Of a stretch of 5,424 nt of DNA, positions 1-5,252 are shown one piece after another. Source of the DNA: Thermoflexales bacterium (GTDB lineage: Bacteria > Chloroflexota > Anaerolineae > B4-G1 > SLSP01). Where the stretch lies: NCBI GenBank assembly GCA_015486785.1, contig WFQZ01000027.1, positions 1 through 5,424 on the forward strand, read 5' to 3'. The notes under the pieces were generated by a model that was not told the origin of the DNA, made no database searches, and was given only the letters and a program-made list of their open reading frames with translations. Position 1 is the stretch's first letter; each line of letters starts with the position of its first letter. The translations under genes and the position numbers were made by a program.

Positions 1-47
1 TCCCCCCACCGAGGTCAAAGGCCGCCGAGAGACGCGGAGGAAATCAC

Positions 48-80
48 AGGTGCGACGCACTTTGGAAGTGCGTCGCACCT
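48..80. repeat. Perfect 15-bp inverted repeat (hairpin) after the nitrilase-type gene
   Basis: The left arm AGGTGCGACGCACTT (48-62) and right arm AAGTGCGTCGCACCT (66-80) are exact reverse complements around a 3-base centre, TGG. Each arm also contains a small near-palindrome (GTGCG, one base, CGCAC), so the element is nested and could fold as one long or two short hairpins. It begins 8 bases beyond the stop codon of the 89-955 gene and would form a very stable RNA hairpin at the end of that operon. On the minus strand it is followed by GTGATTTCC and not by a run of T, so it is not a textbook intrinsic terminator. It may end transcription, protect the 3' end, or be a copy of a dispersed REP-like palindrome. 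The structure is seen directly; the role is inferred. Confidence 0.9.
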
Positions 81-88
81 AACTGCGG

Positions 89-955
89 CTAGTATTTCTT
101 CACGATGGCGCGATACGCGCCCGGCTGCCGCGCGAGCATGATTTGGGTCTCTTCGCGGCGACGGCGCACCAGGTCCAGATCGAGCCGCACGACGATGTAG
201 CCTTCCGTGGGCGGGAGCGGCTCTGCTTCGTCCTCGCCTTCCGGCTCTAGCGGCGGCTGCGGGTCTTCAATGGCCGCCAGCACCTCGCCGCCGGGCGCAA
301 GGACCGCGCTCTGCCCGGCGAAGGTGTAGGACGGCTCTTCGCCGGAGCGGTTGGCCGCCGCGATGAAGACATCGTTTTCGTAGGCGCGGGCGACCAGCAG
401 CGTGCGCCACATATCCGCGTCCTGAGTCTGCCAGGCGGCGGGCAGCAGCAACACCTCGGCCCCTTCCAACACCAGATTGCGGGCCACCTCCGGGAAGGCC
501 AAGTCCCAGCCCACCATCAGCCCCAGCGTGCCCACTTCCGTCTCTATCGGCTGGATTTTGTACCCCGGACGGAAGACCAATCGCTCCTCCGCCGGCAGGT
601 GAACCTTGCGATACTCTCCGGCCACGCCGCCATCCGGGCCGATGAGCACCGCGCTGTTGTACAACACCGATTCCACCTTCTCCTTGACCGCCATACCGAT
701 GAGCACGTACACGCCGAACTCCACCGCGTGCTGCCCCAGGATGTTGGTCACCGCGCCGGGGACACGCTGCGCCATCTGCGCGAACCGCTGCCCGCCTTCG
801 TACCCGGTCACCGAAAGCTCCGGGAACACGATCACATCCACCGGCTGTTCGGTGGCGATCTTCGCGATCATATCGGACATCTTGCCGATGTTGGCCTCCA
901 TCCGGCCTAATTCCGGTGCCATTTGCACCACCGCAATGTTTAACTCTCGCATCAT
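89..955 (-). CDS. Nitrilase/carbon-nitrogen hydrolase superfamily protein lacking the catalytic Cys (probable pseudoenzyme)
   Basis: This is a 288-residue soluble protein of normal length for the nitrilase superfamily, whose members hydrolyse amides, nitriles or N-carbamoyl compounds with a Glu-Lys-Cys triad. The fold signature is clear. It has an N-terminal strand (NIAVVQMAPELG), the Glu motif VIVFPELSVTGYE with Glu46, the Lys motif EYRKVHLPAEE with Lys117, and the Cys-region motif LGLMVGWDLAFPEVA. In that last motif the expected Cys before Trp/Tyr-Asp is Gly149 (GGC on the minus strand, plus positions 509-511), so classical hydrolysis should not be possible. Residues 231-252 form a Pro/Glu-rich acidic insert before the last strand. 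There is no signal peptide or membrane segment, so it is not Lnt. GAGGAG (958-963) lies 2 bases from the first ATG and 5 from the second, so Met2 (position 952) may be the real start. It is the last gene of the cluster, 25 bases after the RluA-type gene. Family is sure; activity and substrate are unknown. Confidence 0.9.
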   Translation of the reverse strand: MMRELNIAVVQMAPELGRMEANIGKMSDMIAKIATEQPVDVIVFPELSVTGYEGGQRFAQMAQRVPGAVTNILGQHAVEFGVYVLIGMAVKEKVESVLYNSAVLIGPDGGVAGEYRKVHLPAEERLVFRPGYKIQPIETEVGTLGLMVGWDLAFPEVARNLVLEGAEVLLLPAAWQTQDADMWRTLLVARAYENDVFIAAANRSGEEPSYTFAGQSAVLAPGGEVLAAIEDPQPPLEPEGEDEAEPLPPTEGYIVVRLDLDLVRRRREETQIMLARQPGAYRAIVKKY

Positions 956-957
956 AA

Positions 958-963
958 CTCCTC
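958..963 (-). promoter_or_regulatory. Ribosome binding site of the nitrilase-type gene, bearing on the choice of start
   Basis: Read on the minus strand this is GAGGAG, followed by TT and two consecutive ATG codons. The spacer is only 2 bases to the first ATG (955) but 5 to the second (952). The second start is therefore the better spaced, giving a 287-residue product. Confidence 0.6.
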
Positions 964-980
964 GTTTCTTGAATTCGCCG

Positions 981-1907
981 TCATTTGGGACGGTTTAACC
1001 ACTGCAAAATTGAGCGCAATTCCGCCGGCAAGCCAGATTCCAAGCGCACTGTTTCTCCGCTCAGGGGATGGGGAAAGCTCAACGCGCCCAGGTGCAGGAA
1101 GATGCGATCTTCCAACAGCAACTGGCGGCGCGAGCCGTACAGCCGATCTCCCACCAGCGGCGCACCGTACCAGGCCAGATGAACGCGGATTTGATGACGG
1201 CGGGCGGTATCGGGGCGCACCAGCAACAAGGTGTACGAACGGCGATCTTGCTTGTAGTGCCGCTGAACGCGGAAGTAGGTGCTGGCCGGACGGCCCTCGC
1301 GGGTCACGGCGAGCTGCCGCCGGGTGCGTTGCACGTTGCCGATGGGATTGGTGATGGTGTCCTCTCCACGCAACCGCCCTTCGACCAAGGCCGTATACAG
1401 CCGTTCAATGCGGTGCCGCTTGAGGGCGCGTTTGAGTTCTCGGTAAGCGGCCTCCGTCTTGGCCGCCAGCAGCAGCCCGGAGGCTTCCCGATCCAACTGC
1501 GTGAGCAATCCGCCGTGCCCGGCGCCGCCCAAGTGTGCGCTGGCGGGAAATTGCTCCGCAACCTGCCGGGCGAGCGTTAAACCGGCCGGCTCGCCGCGCT
1601 CGCGGCGCACCGACACCCCGGCGGGCTTATCCAGCACCAACACCGCCTCGTCCTCGTACACGATCTGCAAACTGCGGGCGAAAACATCCGCTTGCGGGAC
1701 ATCCTGCGGCGGCGGGACTTGCGCCACAACCCGGTCGCCGGACTGTAGATACTGCCCCGGCTTGAGCGCGGGCGCATCGTTCACCAGCACTTGCCCCGAT
1801 TGTATCAATTGGCGCAGAGCGTCCCGCTCCAGGTAAGGGCAGCACTCCGCCAGCAACACATCTAAGCGCATCGCGCGGTCGGCCTGTAAAGTGCGCGGCT
1901 CAGACAT
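981..1907 (-). CDS. RluA-family RNA pseudouridine synthase with S4 domain, divergent active-site motif
   Basis: This 308-residue protein has the RluA/RluD layout. An N-terminal S4 RNA-binding domain spans about residues 13-62 (MRLDVLLAECC, then QSGQVLVNDAPALKPG). The catalytic domain starts at IVYEDEAVLVLDKPAG, has its catalytic Asp in LLTQLDREASGLLLAAK (Asp139), then PIGNV and RRHQIRVHLAWYGAPLVGDRLYG. The family converts uridines in rRNA or tRNA to pseudouridine in the cytoplasm; the target here cannot be read from sequence. The usual HRLDxxTSG motif is TQLDREASG, so the His-Arg before the catalytic Asp is Thr136-Gln137. The usual RTHQIR is RRHQIR (Arg237). The catalytic Asp is intact, so the enzyme may still work, perhaps on a changed target. 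The start overlaps the end of lspA by 8 bases; GGAGGA lies 11 bases upstream of the ATG. Met13 is an alternative start but would remove the residues before the S4 domain. Confidence 0.9.
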   Translation of the reverse strand: MSEPRTLQADRAMRLDVLLAECCPYLERDALRQLIQSGQVLVNDAPALKPGQYLQSGDRVVAQVPPPQDVPQADVFARSLQIVYEDEAVLVLDKPAGVSVRRERGEPAGLTLARQVAEQFPASAHLGGAGHGGLLTQLDREASGLLLAAKTEAAYRELKRALKRHRIERLYTALVEGRLRGEDTITNPIGNVQRTRRQLAVTREGRPASTYFRVQRHYKQDRRSYTLLLVRPDTARRHQIRVHLAWYGAPLVGDRLYGSRRQLLLEDRIFLHLGALSFPHPLSGETVRLESGLPAELRSILQWLNRPK

Positions 1908-2430
1908 CTTGCGGCACGTCCTCCAGCGGTGCGGCGTGCGACTGTCCTCGCTCGGTCGCCAGCAGAGAATCCAGCACCAGGATCGCCGTGCCCACCACGA
2001 CGGCGGAATCGGCCACGTTGAAGATCGGCCAGTCCTGCAAAGGCCAGAAGTTGAAATCCAGGAAGTCCACCACCGAACCGCTCAGCACGCGATCCAGCAA
2101 GTTGCCCAACGCGCCGCCGGTCATCAGCCCCAAAGCGAGGTGCATCCAAGGTTCTTCCACCGGCACGGAGCGGTAAAAGATCAGCAACGCCAGGATGACG
2201 GCTGCGGAAAGCCACATAAACACGTGTCCCAGTTGGGGGAACAGGCCAAAGGCCACGCCCGTGTTGCGGACGTAAGTAAAGCTCAAGATGGGCTTGAGCC
2301 AGGGGAGCATATCCACGGTGGTGTATTCCGGCAGCGTGTGGACGACCCACAGTTTGGAAAGCCGGTCGGCCACCAGCACGGCGGACGCGCCACCGAGGAG
2401 CAAGAGGCGACTGCGTACCGTGGCGTTCAT
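1900..2430 (-). CDS. lspA: Lipoprotein signal peptidase (signal peptidase II)
   Basis: LspA is the inner-membrane aspartyl protease that cleaves signal peptides from prolipoproteins after diacylglyceryl transfer to the lipobox Cys. The 176-residue product has about four membrane segments (near residues 8-25, 60-86, 97-112 and 137-156). It carries all family signatures: ADRLSK near the first segment (Asp22, Lys26), RNTGVAFG (Asn56), GGALGNLLDR with catalytic Asp113, and PIFNVADSAVVVG with catalytic Asp141. These match the two Asp residues of characterised LspA enzymes. The frame stays open to an ATG at 2466, but I chose the ATG at 2430. It has AAGGA 5 bases upstream, and it forms a 4-base ATGA overlap with the stop of the zinc finger gene, which suggests translational coupling. 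The 12 extra residues of the longer form are hydrophilic and not LspA-like. The C-terminal tail (after about residue 158) is polar and variable. Confidence 0.96.
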   Translation of the reverse strand: MNATVRSRLLLLGGASAVLVADRLSKLWVVHTLPEYTTVDMLPWLKPILSFTYVRNTGVAFGLFPQLGHVFMWLSAAVILALLIFYRSVPVEEPWMHLALGLMTGGALGNLLDRVLSGSVVDFLDFNFWPLQDWPIFNVADSAVVVGTAILVLDSLLATERGQSHAAPLEDVPQDV

Positions 2431-2774
2431 CGTTTTCCTTCGTGGCGGGATTGACACTGCATACAATATCGCGCCGAGGGCAGGGCCTCCAGCCGCGCCA
2501 GCTCAATGATCGTGCCGCACGATTCACAGATGCCATACGTGCCATCATCAAATTTGTGCAACGCGGCTTCCACATCCTCCAGGGAATGACGCAGCGTCTT
2601 GGAGAGCGACACGTCACGGGCCTGCTCGAAGACCTCGCTGCCCACGTCGGCCATGTGATTGCTGTATCCCACCCCTTCTTCGCGCACGGAACGTTGCAGG
2701 GCTTCAAGCTGCGCCTTCAGTTCCTTCGCCTGCTCCCATAGTTGCTGGTGTAACTCATCATACGTAACGGGCAT
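2427..2774 (-). CDS. DksA/TraR-family C4 zinc finger protein
   Basis: This 115-residue protein has an N-terminal helical, coiled-coil-like region (about residues 5-75, EELKAQLEAL-type heptads) and a C-terminal C4 zinc finger. The finger is GICESCG followed by YCMQCQ, with Cys83, Cys86, Cys104 and Cys107 in the spacing C-x2-C-x17-C-x2-C that is typical of DksA. Between the helices, NHMADVGSEVFEQARD resembles the tip region of short DksA/TraR relatives (YteA-like) and supplies acidic residues Asp43 and Glu47. DksA-type proteins enter the RNA polymerase secondary channel and modulate initiation, often with ppGpp; for these short relatives that role is mostly inferred. The start at 2774 is well supported by GGGAGG (2782-2787) 7 bases upstream. 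It is the first gene of the cluster and its stop overlaps the lspA start by 4 bases. Confidence 0.92.
   Translation of the reverse strand: MPVTYDELHQQLWEQAKELKAQLEALQRSVREEGVGYSNHMADVGSEVFEQARDVSLSKTLRHSLEDVEAALHKFDDGTYGICESCGTIIELARLEALPSARYCMQCQSRHEGKR
2436..2440 (-). promoter_or_regulatory. Ribosome binding site fixing the lspA start
   Basis: AAGGA on the minus strand sits 5 bases before the ATG at 2430, inside the last codons of the zinc finger gene. It favours this start over the in-frame ATG at 2466 and fits coupled translation through the ATGA overlap. Confidence 0.65.
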
Positions 2775-2810
2775 AATTTATCCTCCCAAACGATCTTTCA
2801 AATTTGTGCC

Positions 2811-2816
2811 ATTTTA
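2811..2816 (-). promoter_or_regulatory. Possible -10 element for the zinc finger/lspA/rluA/nitrilase-type cluster
   Basis: TAAAAT on the minus strand matches 5 of 6 bases of the TATAAT consensus. It would place a transcript start roughly 30 bases before the ATG at 2774. No good -35 hexamer is visible at 16-18 bases upstream, so this is only a candidate. The 77-base gap (2775-2851) is AT-richer than its surroundings. It is the only break in the gene string large enough for a promoter between the two-component genes and this cluster. Confidence 0.25.
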
Positions 2817-2851
2817 CGGCTCGCCCGAACCTAGTTTACCACAATCAGGGG

Positions 2852-4273
2852 CTACGTCTGAGTCGCTTCGGAGGAAGTATCCGTCGGGTTCTGTGCCCGG
2901 GGTAAGGAAAACGTGATGGCTAATCCGCCGCCTGGAGCCGGCGCGGCCCAGATGCGTCCGTGGTGGGCCTGCACGATCTGCCGGGCGATGGTCAGCCCCA
3001 AGCCGCTGCCGCCGGTGCTGCGTTGACGGGCGCGGTCGCCGCGCCAGAACCGCTCGAACAGGTGCGGCAAGTCTTCCGGCGGGACGCCGGGGCCGTTATC
3101 GCGCACCGTCACTTGCGCCTCGGCCTGAAGCGCGGCAGCTTCCACGGTGACATGCCCGCCGGCAGGGACGTAGCGCAGGGCGTTGGTCAACAGGTTGCCC
3201 ATCACCTGCGCCAGCCGCTCGCGATCCGCCAGCACCGGCAGCGGCGCGGAGGGCGTTTTCACCTCCAGGGTGACGCCGCGCTCTTGGGCTTGCAAACGGT
3301 GCGCGTCCACGCTCGCCGATAGGAACTCCGCCAGCTCCAGCGGCGCGGGATAGAGCCGCAATTGCCCCGCATCGGCCTGAGCCAACAGCCGCAGATCGGC
3401 CACCAGGCGCGAAAGGGTCTTCACCTGCGCCAAGGCCGCCTCCAGGTTCTCGCGGTTGGTGGGGTAGATGCCGTCCAACATCGCCTCCAAGGCCCCCTGG
3501 AGCACGGTCAACGGGGTGCGCAGCTCGTGGGCGATGTCGGCGGTCTGATGGCGGCGGGCTTGCTCCGCCTGGGTGAGACTCTCGGCCATCCGGTTGAAGG
3601 ATTGCGCCAGTTGCGCCACCTCGTCTTGCCCCTGCACTTGTGCCCGCACGGAAAAATCGCCCGCCGCCACGGCGCGGCTGGCCTCGGTGAGCTGGCGCAG
3701 CGGGGCGATGATGGAGCGGAAGAGCACGCCGCCGATGAGCAACGCCGCGCCCATCGCGGCCAGAGCCGCCAGCCACAAGGTGCTGTAGATGCGATGCAGG
3801 AATTGCGCTTGACGGGCATCCAGCTCCATCGCCGTGTGCGGCACGGGGAGCAGATAGCCAACCGTCTCCCCGTCCACCGTCAGCGGGATGCCGGTGAGCA
3901 GCAGGGCTTGGGAGATGCGGCCCGTCGGCGCGGCGTCCGTGTCGGCGACGACGTGGCCCGCCGTATCCGCCAGCCGGAAGCCGATCTTGGGCGGCCCGTA
4001 GCCATCCGCGCCGCGCCCTTTGCCCCGCCCTTGCGCCCAACGAGCTTGCGCCTGCTGCAGGGCGTCTTGCACCCCGCTCCAAGTGCCGTGGTCGCGGTAA
4101 TAGGCCTCCAGAATCCGCACCGGCTGATTCCAATTTTCGGTATGCACGAAGGCGTACCGCCGAAACTCGGTCTCGGTGATGTGTCCGGCGAGCAGGGCCA
4201 CCGTGCCCACGGCCACCAGCGCGACGAGCGCGAAGGCCAGGATGCCCTTCCAGTACAGGGATTTGATCACCAT
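2852..4273 (-). CDS. Membrane sensor histidine kinase (HAMP/HisKA/HATPase_c, BaeS-like)
   Basis: This 473-residue inner-membrane sensor kinase should autophosphorylate on His and pass the phosphate to the response regulator encoded just before it. Domains in order: membrane segment about 10-30; an extracytoplasmic sensor region about 31-163; second membrane segment about 165-186; HAMP about 187-240 (IIAPLRQLTEASRAVAAGDF); HisKA with phospho-acceptor His249 in DIAHELRTPL; and an ATPase domain. The ATPase domain shows the N box (MGNLLTNALRY, Asn360 and Asn364), G1 (DNGPGVP), F box (FERFWRGD) and G2 (GGSGLGLT). All catalytic boxes are intact. The sensor region contains a basic Gly/Arg/Lys stretch (residues 81-96) of unknown role; the ligand cannot be predicted. 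The start overlaps the regulator's end by 7 bases (ATGGTGA), with no obvious Shine-Dalgarno, pointing to coupled translation; GTG one codon later is possible. The tail after residue 460 is polar and non-conserved in appearance. Confidence 0.95.
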   Translation of the reverse strand: MVIKSLYWKGILAFALVALVAVGTVALLAGHITETEFRRYAFVHTENWNQPVRILEAYYRDHGTWSGVQDALQQAQARWAQGRGKGRGADGYGPPKIGFRLADTAGHVVADTDAAPTGRISQALLLTGIPLTVDGETVGYLLPVPHTAMELDARQAQFLHRIYSTLWLAALAAMGAALLIGGVLFRSIIAPLRQLTEASRAVAAGDFSVRAQVQGQDEVAQLAQSFNRMAESLTQAEQARRHQTADIAHELRTPLTVLQGALEAMLDGIYPTNRENLEAALAQVKTLSRLVADLRLLAQADAGQLRLYPAPLELAEFLSASVDAHRLQAQERGVTLEVKTPSAPLPVLADRERLAQVMGNLLTNALRYVPAGGHVTVEAAALQAEAQVTVRDNGPGVPPEDLPHLFERFWRGDRARQRSTGGSGLGLTIARQIVQAHHGRIWAAPAPGGGLAITFSLPRAQNPTDTSSEATQT

Positions 4274-4956
4274 GGCTTGGGATTCAAGCGATAGCCGACG
4301 CCGCGCACGGTGAGGATGTAACGCGGTTGGGCCGGTTCCGGCTCCAGCTTGCGGCGCAGATTTTTGATGTGCGCGTCCACGGTGCGCTCGTAGGCTTCGA
4401 AGGCTACGCCTTGCGCCGCCTCCAGCAGCTCCGCGCGGCTGAAGACGCGCCCCGGCGCACTCATCAACGTTTCGAGCAAGGCGTACTCGGTGGGCGTGAG
4501 GTTCACCGTTGCCCCGCTGCGGGTCACCAAGTGCGCGGAGCGATCCAAGGACAGATCGCCTACGCGCAGCAGCGGCGTGGGCGGCGGGGCGGATTGAGTG
4601 CGGCGCAGCACCGCCCGCACCCGCGCCACGATCTCGCGGGGGCTGAAGGGCTTGGTCACGTAGTCATCGGCCCCCAGCTCCAGCCCTACGATGCGGTCTG
4701 TTTCCTCCACCCGCGCGGTGAGCATGATGATCGGCGTGTCGTGGTCACGGCGCAGCCGCCGCGTGAATTCCAGCCCGTCCACGCGCGGCATCAGCAAATC
4801 CAGCACGATCAAGTCCGGGGATTCCTGACGCACCACGCGCAGCGCGTCATATCCATCCGCCGCCGTGACCACACGGAAACCGGCAGCCTCCAGATACGCC
4901 TTGAGCAGCCTTACAATCTGTGGCTCGTCATCTACAACCAGAATCGTTTGGCTCAT
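4267..4956 (-). CDS. OmpR/PhoB-family two-component response regulator
   Basis: This 229-residue transcription factor is the partner of the following histidine kinase. The receiver domain (about residues 3-115) has the acidic pair Asp9/Asp10 in ILVVDDEP and phospho-acceptor Asp53 in LIVLDLLMP. It also has Thr80 in MLTAR and Lys102 in VTKPFSP, so all switch residues are present. After a Pro-rich linker (about 122-130, TQSAPPPTP), a winged-helix DNA-binding domain runs to the end. That domain includes NLTPTEYALLETLM, the recognition helix region ERTVDAHIKNLRRKLEP and the wing motif RGVGYRLN. It should bind DNA as a dimer at direct repeats once phosphorylated; the regulon is unknown. The start at 4956 has AAGGA (4964-4968) 7 bases upstream. 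The gene lies 22 bases after the small Arg-rich membrane protein gene. Confidence 0.96.
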   Translation of the reverse strand: MSQTILVVDDEPQIVRLLKAYLEAAGFRVVTAADGYDALRVVRQESPDLIVLDLLMPRVDGLEFTRRLRRDHDTPIIMLTARVEETDRIVGLELGADDYVTKPFSPREIVARVRAVLRRTQSAPPPTPLLRVGDLSLDRSAHLVTRSGATVNLTPTEYALLETLMSAPGRVFSRAELLEAAQGVAFEAYERTVDAHIKNLRRKLEPEPAQPRYILTVRGVGYRLNPKPW

Positions 4957-4978
4957 CGTCTCGTCCTTGGCGCAAGGA

Positions 4979-5146
4979 TTAATGCCCGTGCGCGGCCAGA
5001 ATCAGCAGCAACATCCCCAGCGAGATCACCAACGGGAGACAGCCCCAGCGGTACGGACGTACCCAAATCCGCCGGGGGCGCACCCAAAGCGGTCTTCTTG
5101 GCAAAGGTCTCCTCGGTCGGCCCCAAGGCCCGCGTCGTCCCCTCAT
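4979..5146 (-). CDS. Small Arg-rich single-pass membrane protein of unknown function
   Basis: I do not recognise this 55-residue protein. Residues 1-33 are extremely basic, with 13 Arg plus many Pro and Trp, and contain a short repeated pattern (LWVRPRR then IWVRPYR). Residues 35-52 (GCLPLVISLGMLLLILAA) form one hydrophobic segment, and only HGH follows it. By the positive-inside rule the basic part should be cytoplasmic and the short C-terminus outside. The frame is open to an ATG at 5215. The ATG at 5146 is clearly better because AAAGGAGG lies 6 bases upstream, and the longer form would pass through that ribosome binding site. It is 22 bases before the response regulator, so it is probably the first or second gene of the signalling operon. 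A role in tuning the kinase, or in binding membrane or nucleic acid through the Arg-rich part, is possible but unproven. Confidence 0.72.
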   Translation of the reverse strand: MRGRRGPWGRPRRPLPRRPLWVRPRRIWVRPYRWGCLPLVISLGMLLLILAAHGH

Positions 5147-5152
5147 TTCACA

Positions 5153-5159
5153 CCTCCTT
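5153..5159 (-). promoter_or_regulatory. Strong ribosome binding site of the small Arg-rich membrane protein
   Basis: AAGGAGG on the minus strand, 6 bases before the ATG at 5146, is close to the full anti-16S consensus and is the strongest such site in the window. It decides the start of the 55-residue protein and is the main reason to treat that gene as real. Confidence 0.8.
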
Positions 5160-5171
5160 TTTAGTCGCAAC

Positions 5172-5252
5172 TCAGTTATTTCCCGCGATAATGTCGACAA
5201 TCTCCGACGGGGCACGCCCGCTATCGTTTGCCAGCAAGCGATTGCTATTCAT
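5172..5252 (-). CDS. Possible 26-residue small ORF or leader peptide ahead of the two-component operon
   Basis: A short minus-strand frame runs from ATG at 5252 to TGA at 5172 and would encode MNSNRLLANDSGRAPSEIVD followed by IIAGNN. AAAGGAG (5262-5268) lies 9 bases upstream of the ATG, a plausible if slightly long spacing. The stop falls 11 bases before the strong ribosome binding site of the next gene, so the two could be translated in series. An in-frame ATG at 5273 would add seven residues but has a poor site. The peptide has no membrane segment and no motif I recognise. Its codons are less GC-rich than those of the neighbours. It may be a true small protein, a regulatory upstream ORF, a decayed gene remnant, or chance. 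Confidence 0.35.
   Translation of the reverse strand: MNSNRLLANDSGRAPSEIVDIIAGNN

Noticed and set aside
89..955. Nitrilase-type protein as apolipoprotein N-acyltransferase (Lnt), suggested by the nearby lspA
   Set aside because: Lnt has several N-terminal membrane segments and a catalytic Cys; this protein is soluble, shorter and lacks the Cys.
1862..2707. Minus-strand 281-codon frame overlapping the zinc finger, lspA and rluA-type genes
   Set aside because: It is a different reading frame over three genes with clear family motifs; its product is Arg/Gly/Ala-rich with no recognisable domain.
2816..2834. Weak hairpin (GGTTC/GAGCC on the minus strand) as terminator of the kinase operon
   Set aside because: The stem is only about 5 bp including a G-T pair and is not followed by a T-run.
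3362..4294. Long open frame on the plus strand opposite the histidine kinase
   Set aside because: It is antisense to a fully motif-supported kinase, and its product is rich in Arg, His, Gln and Gly with no domain, as expected of a shadow frame in GC-rich coding DNA.
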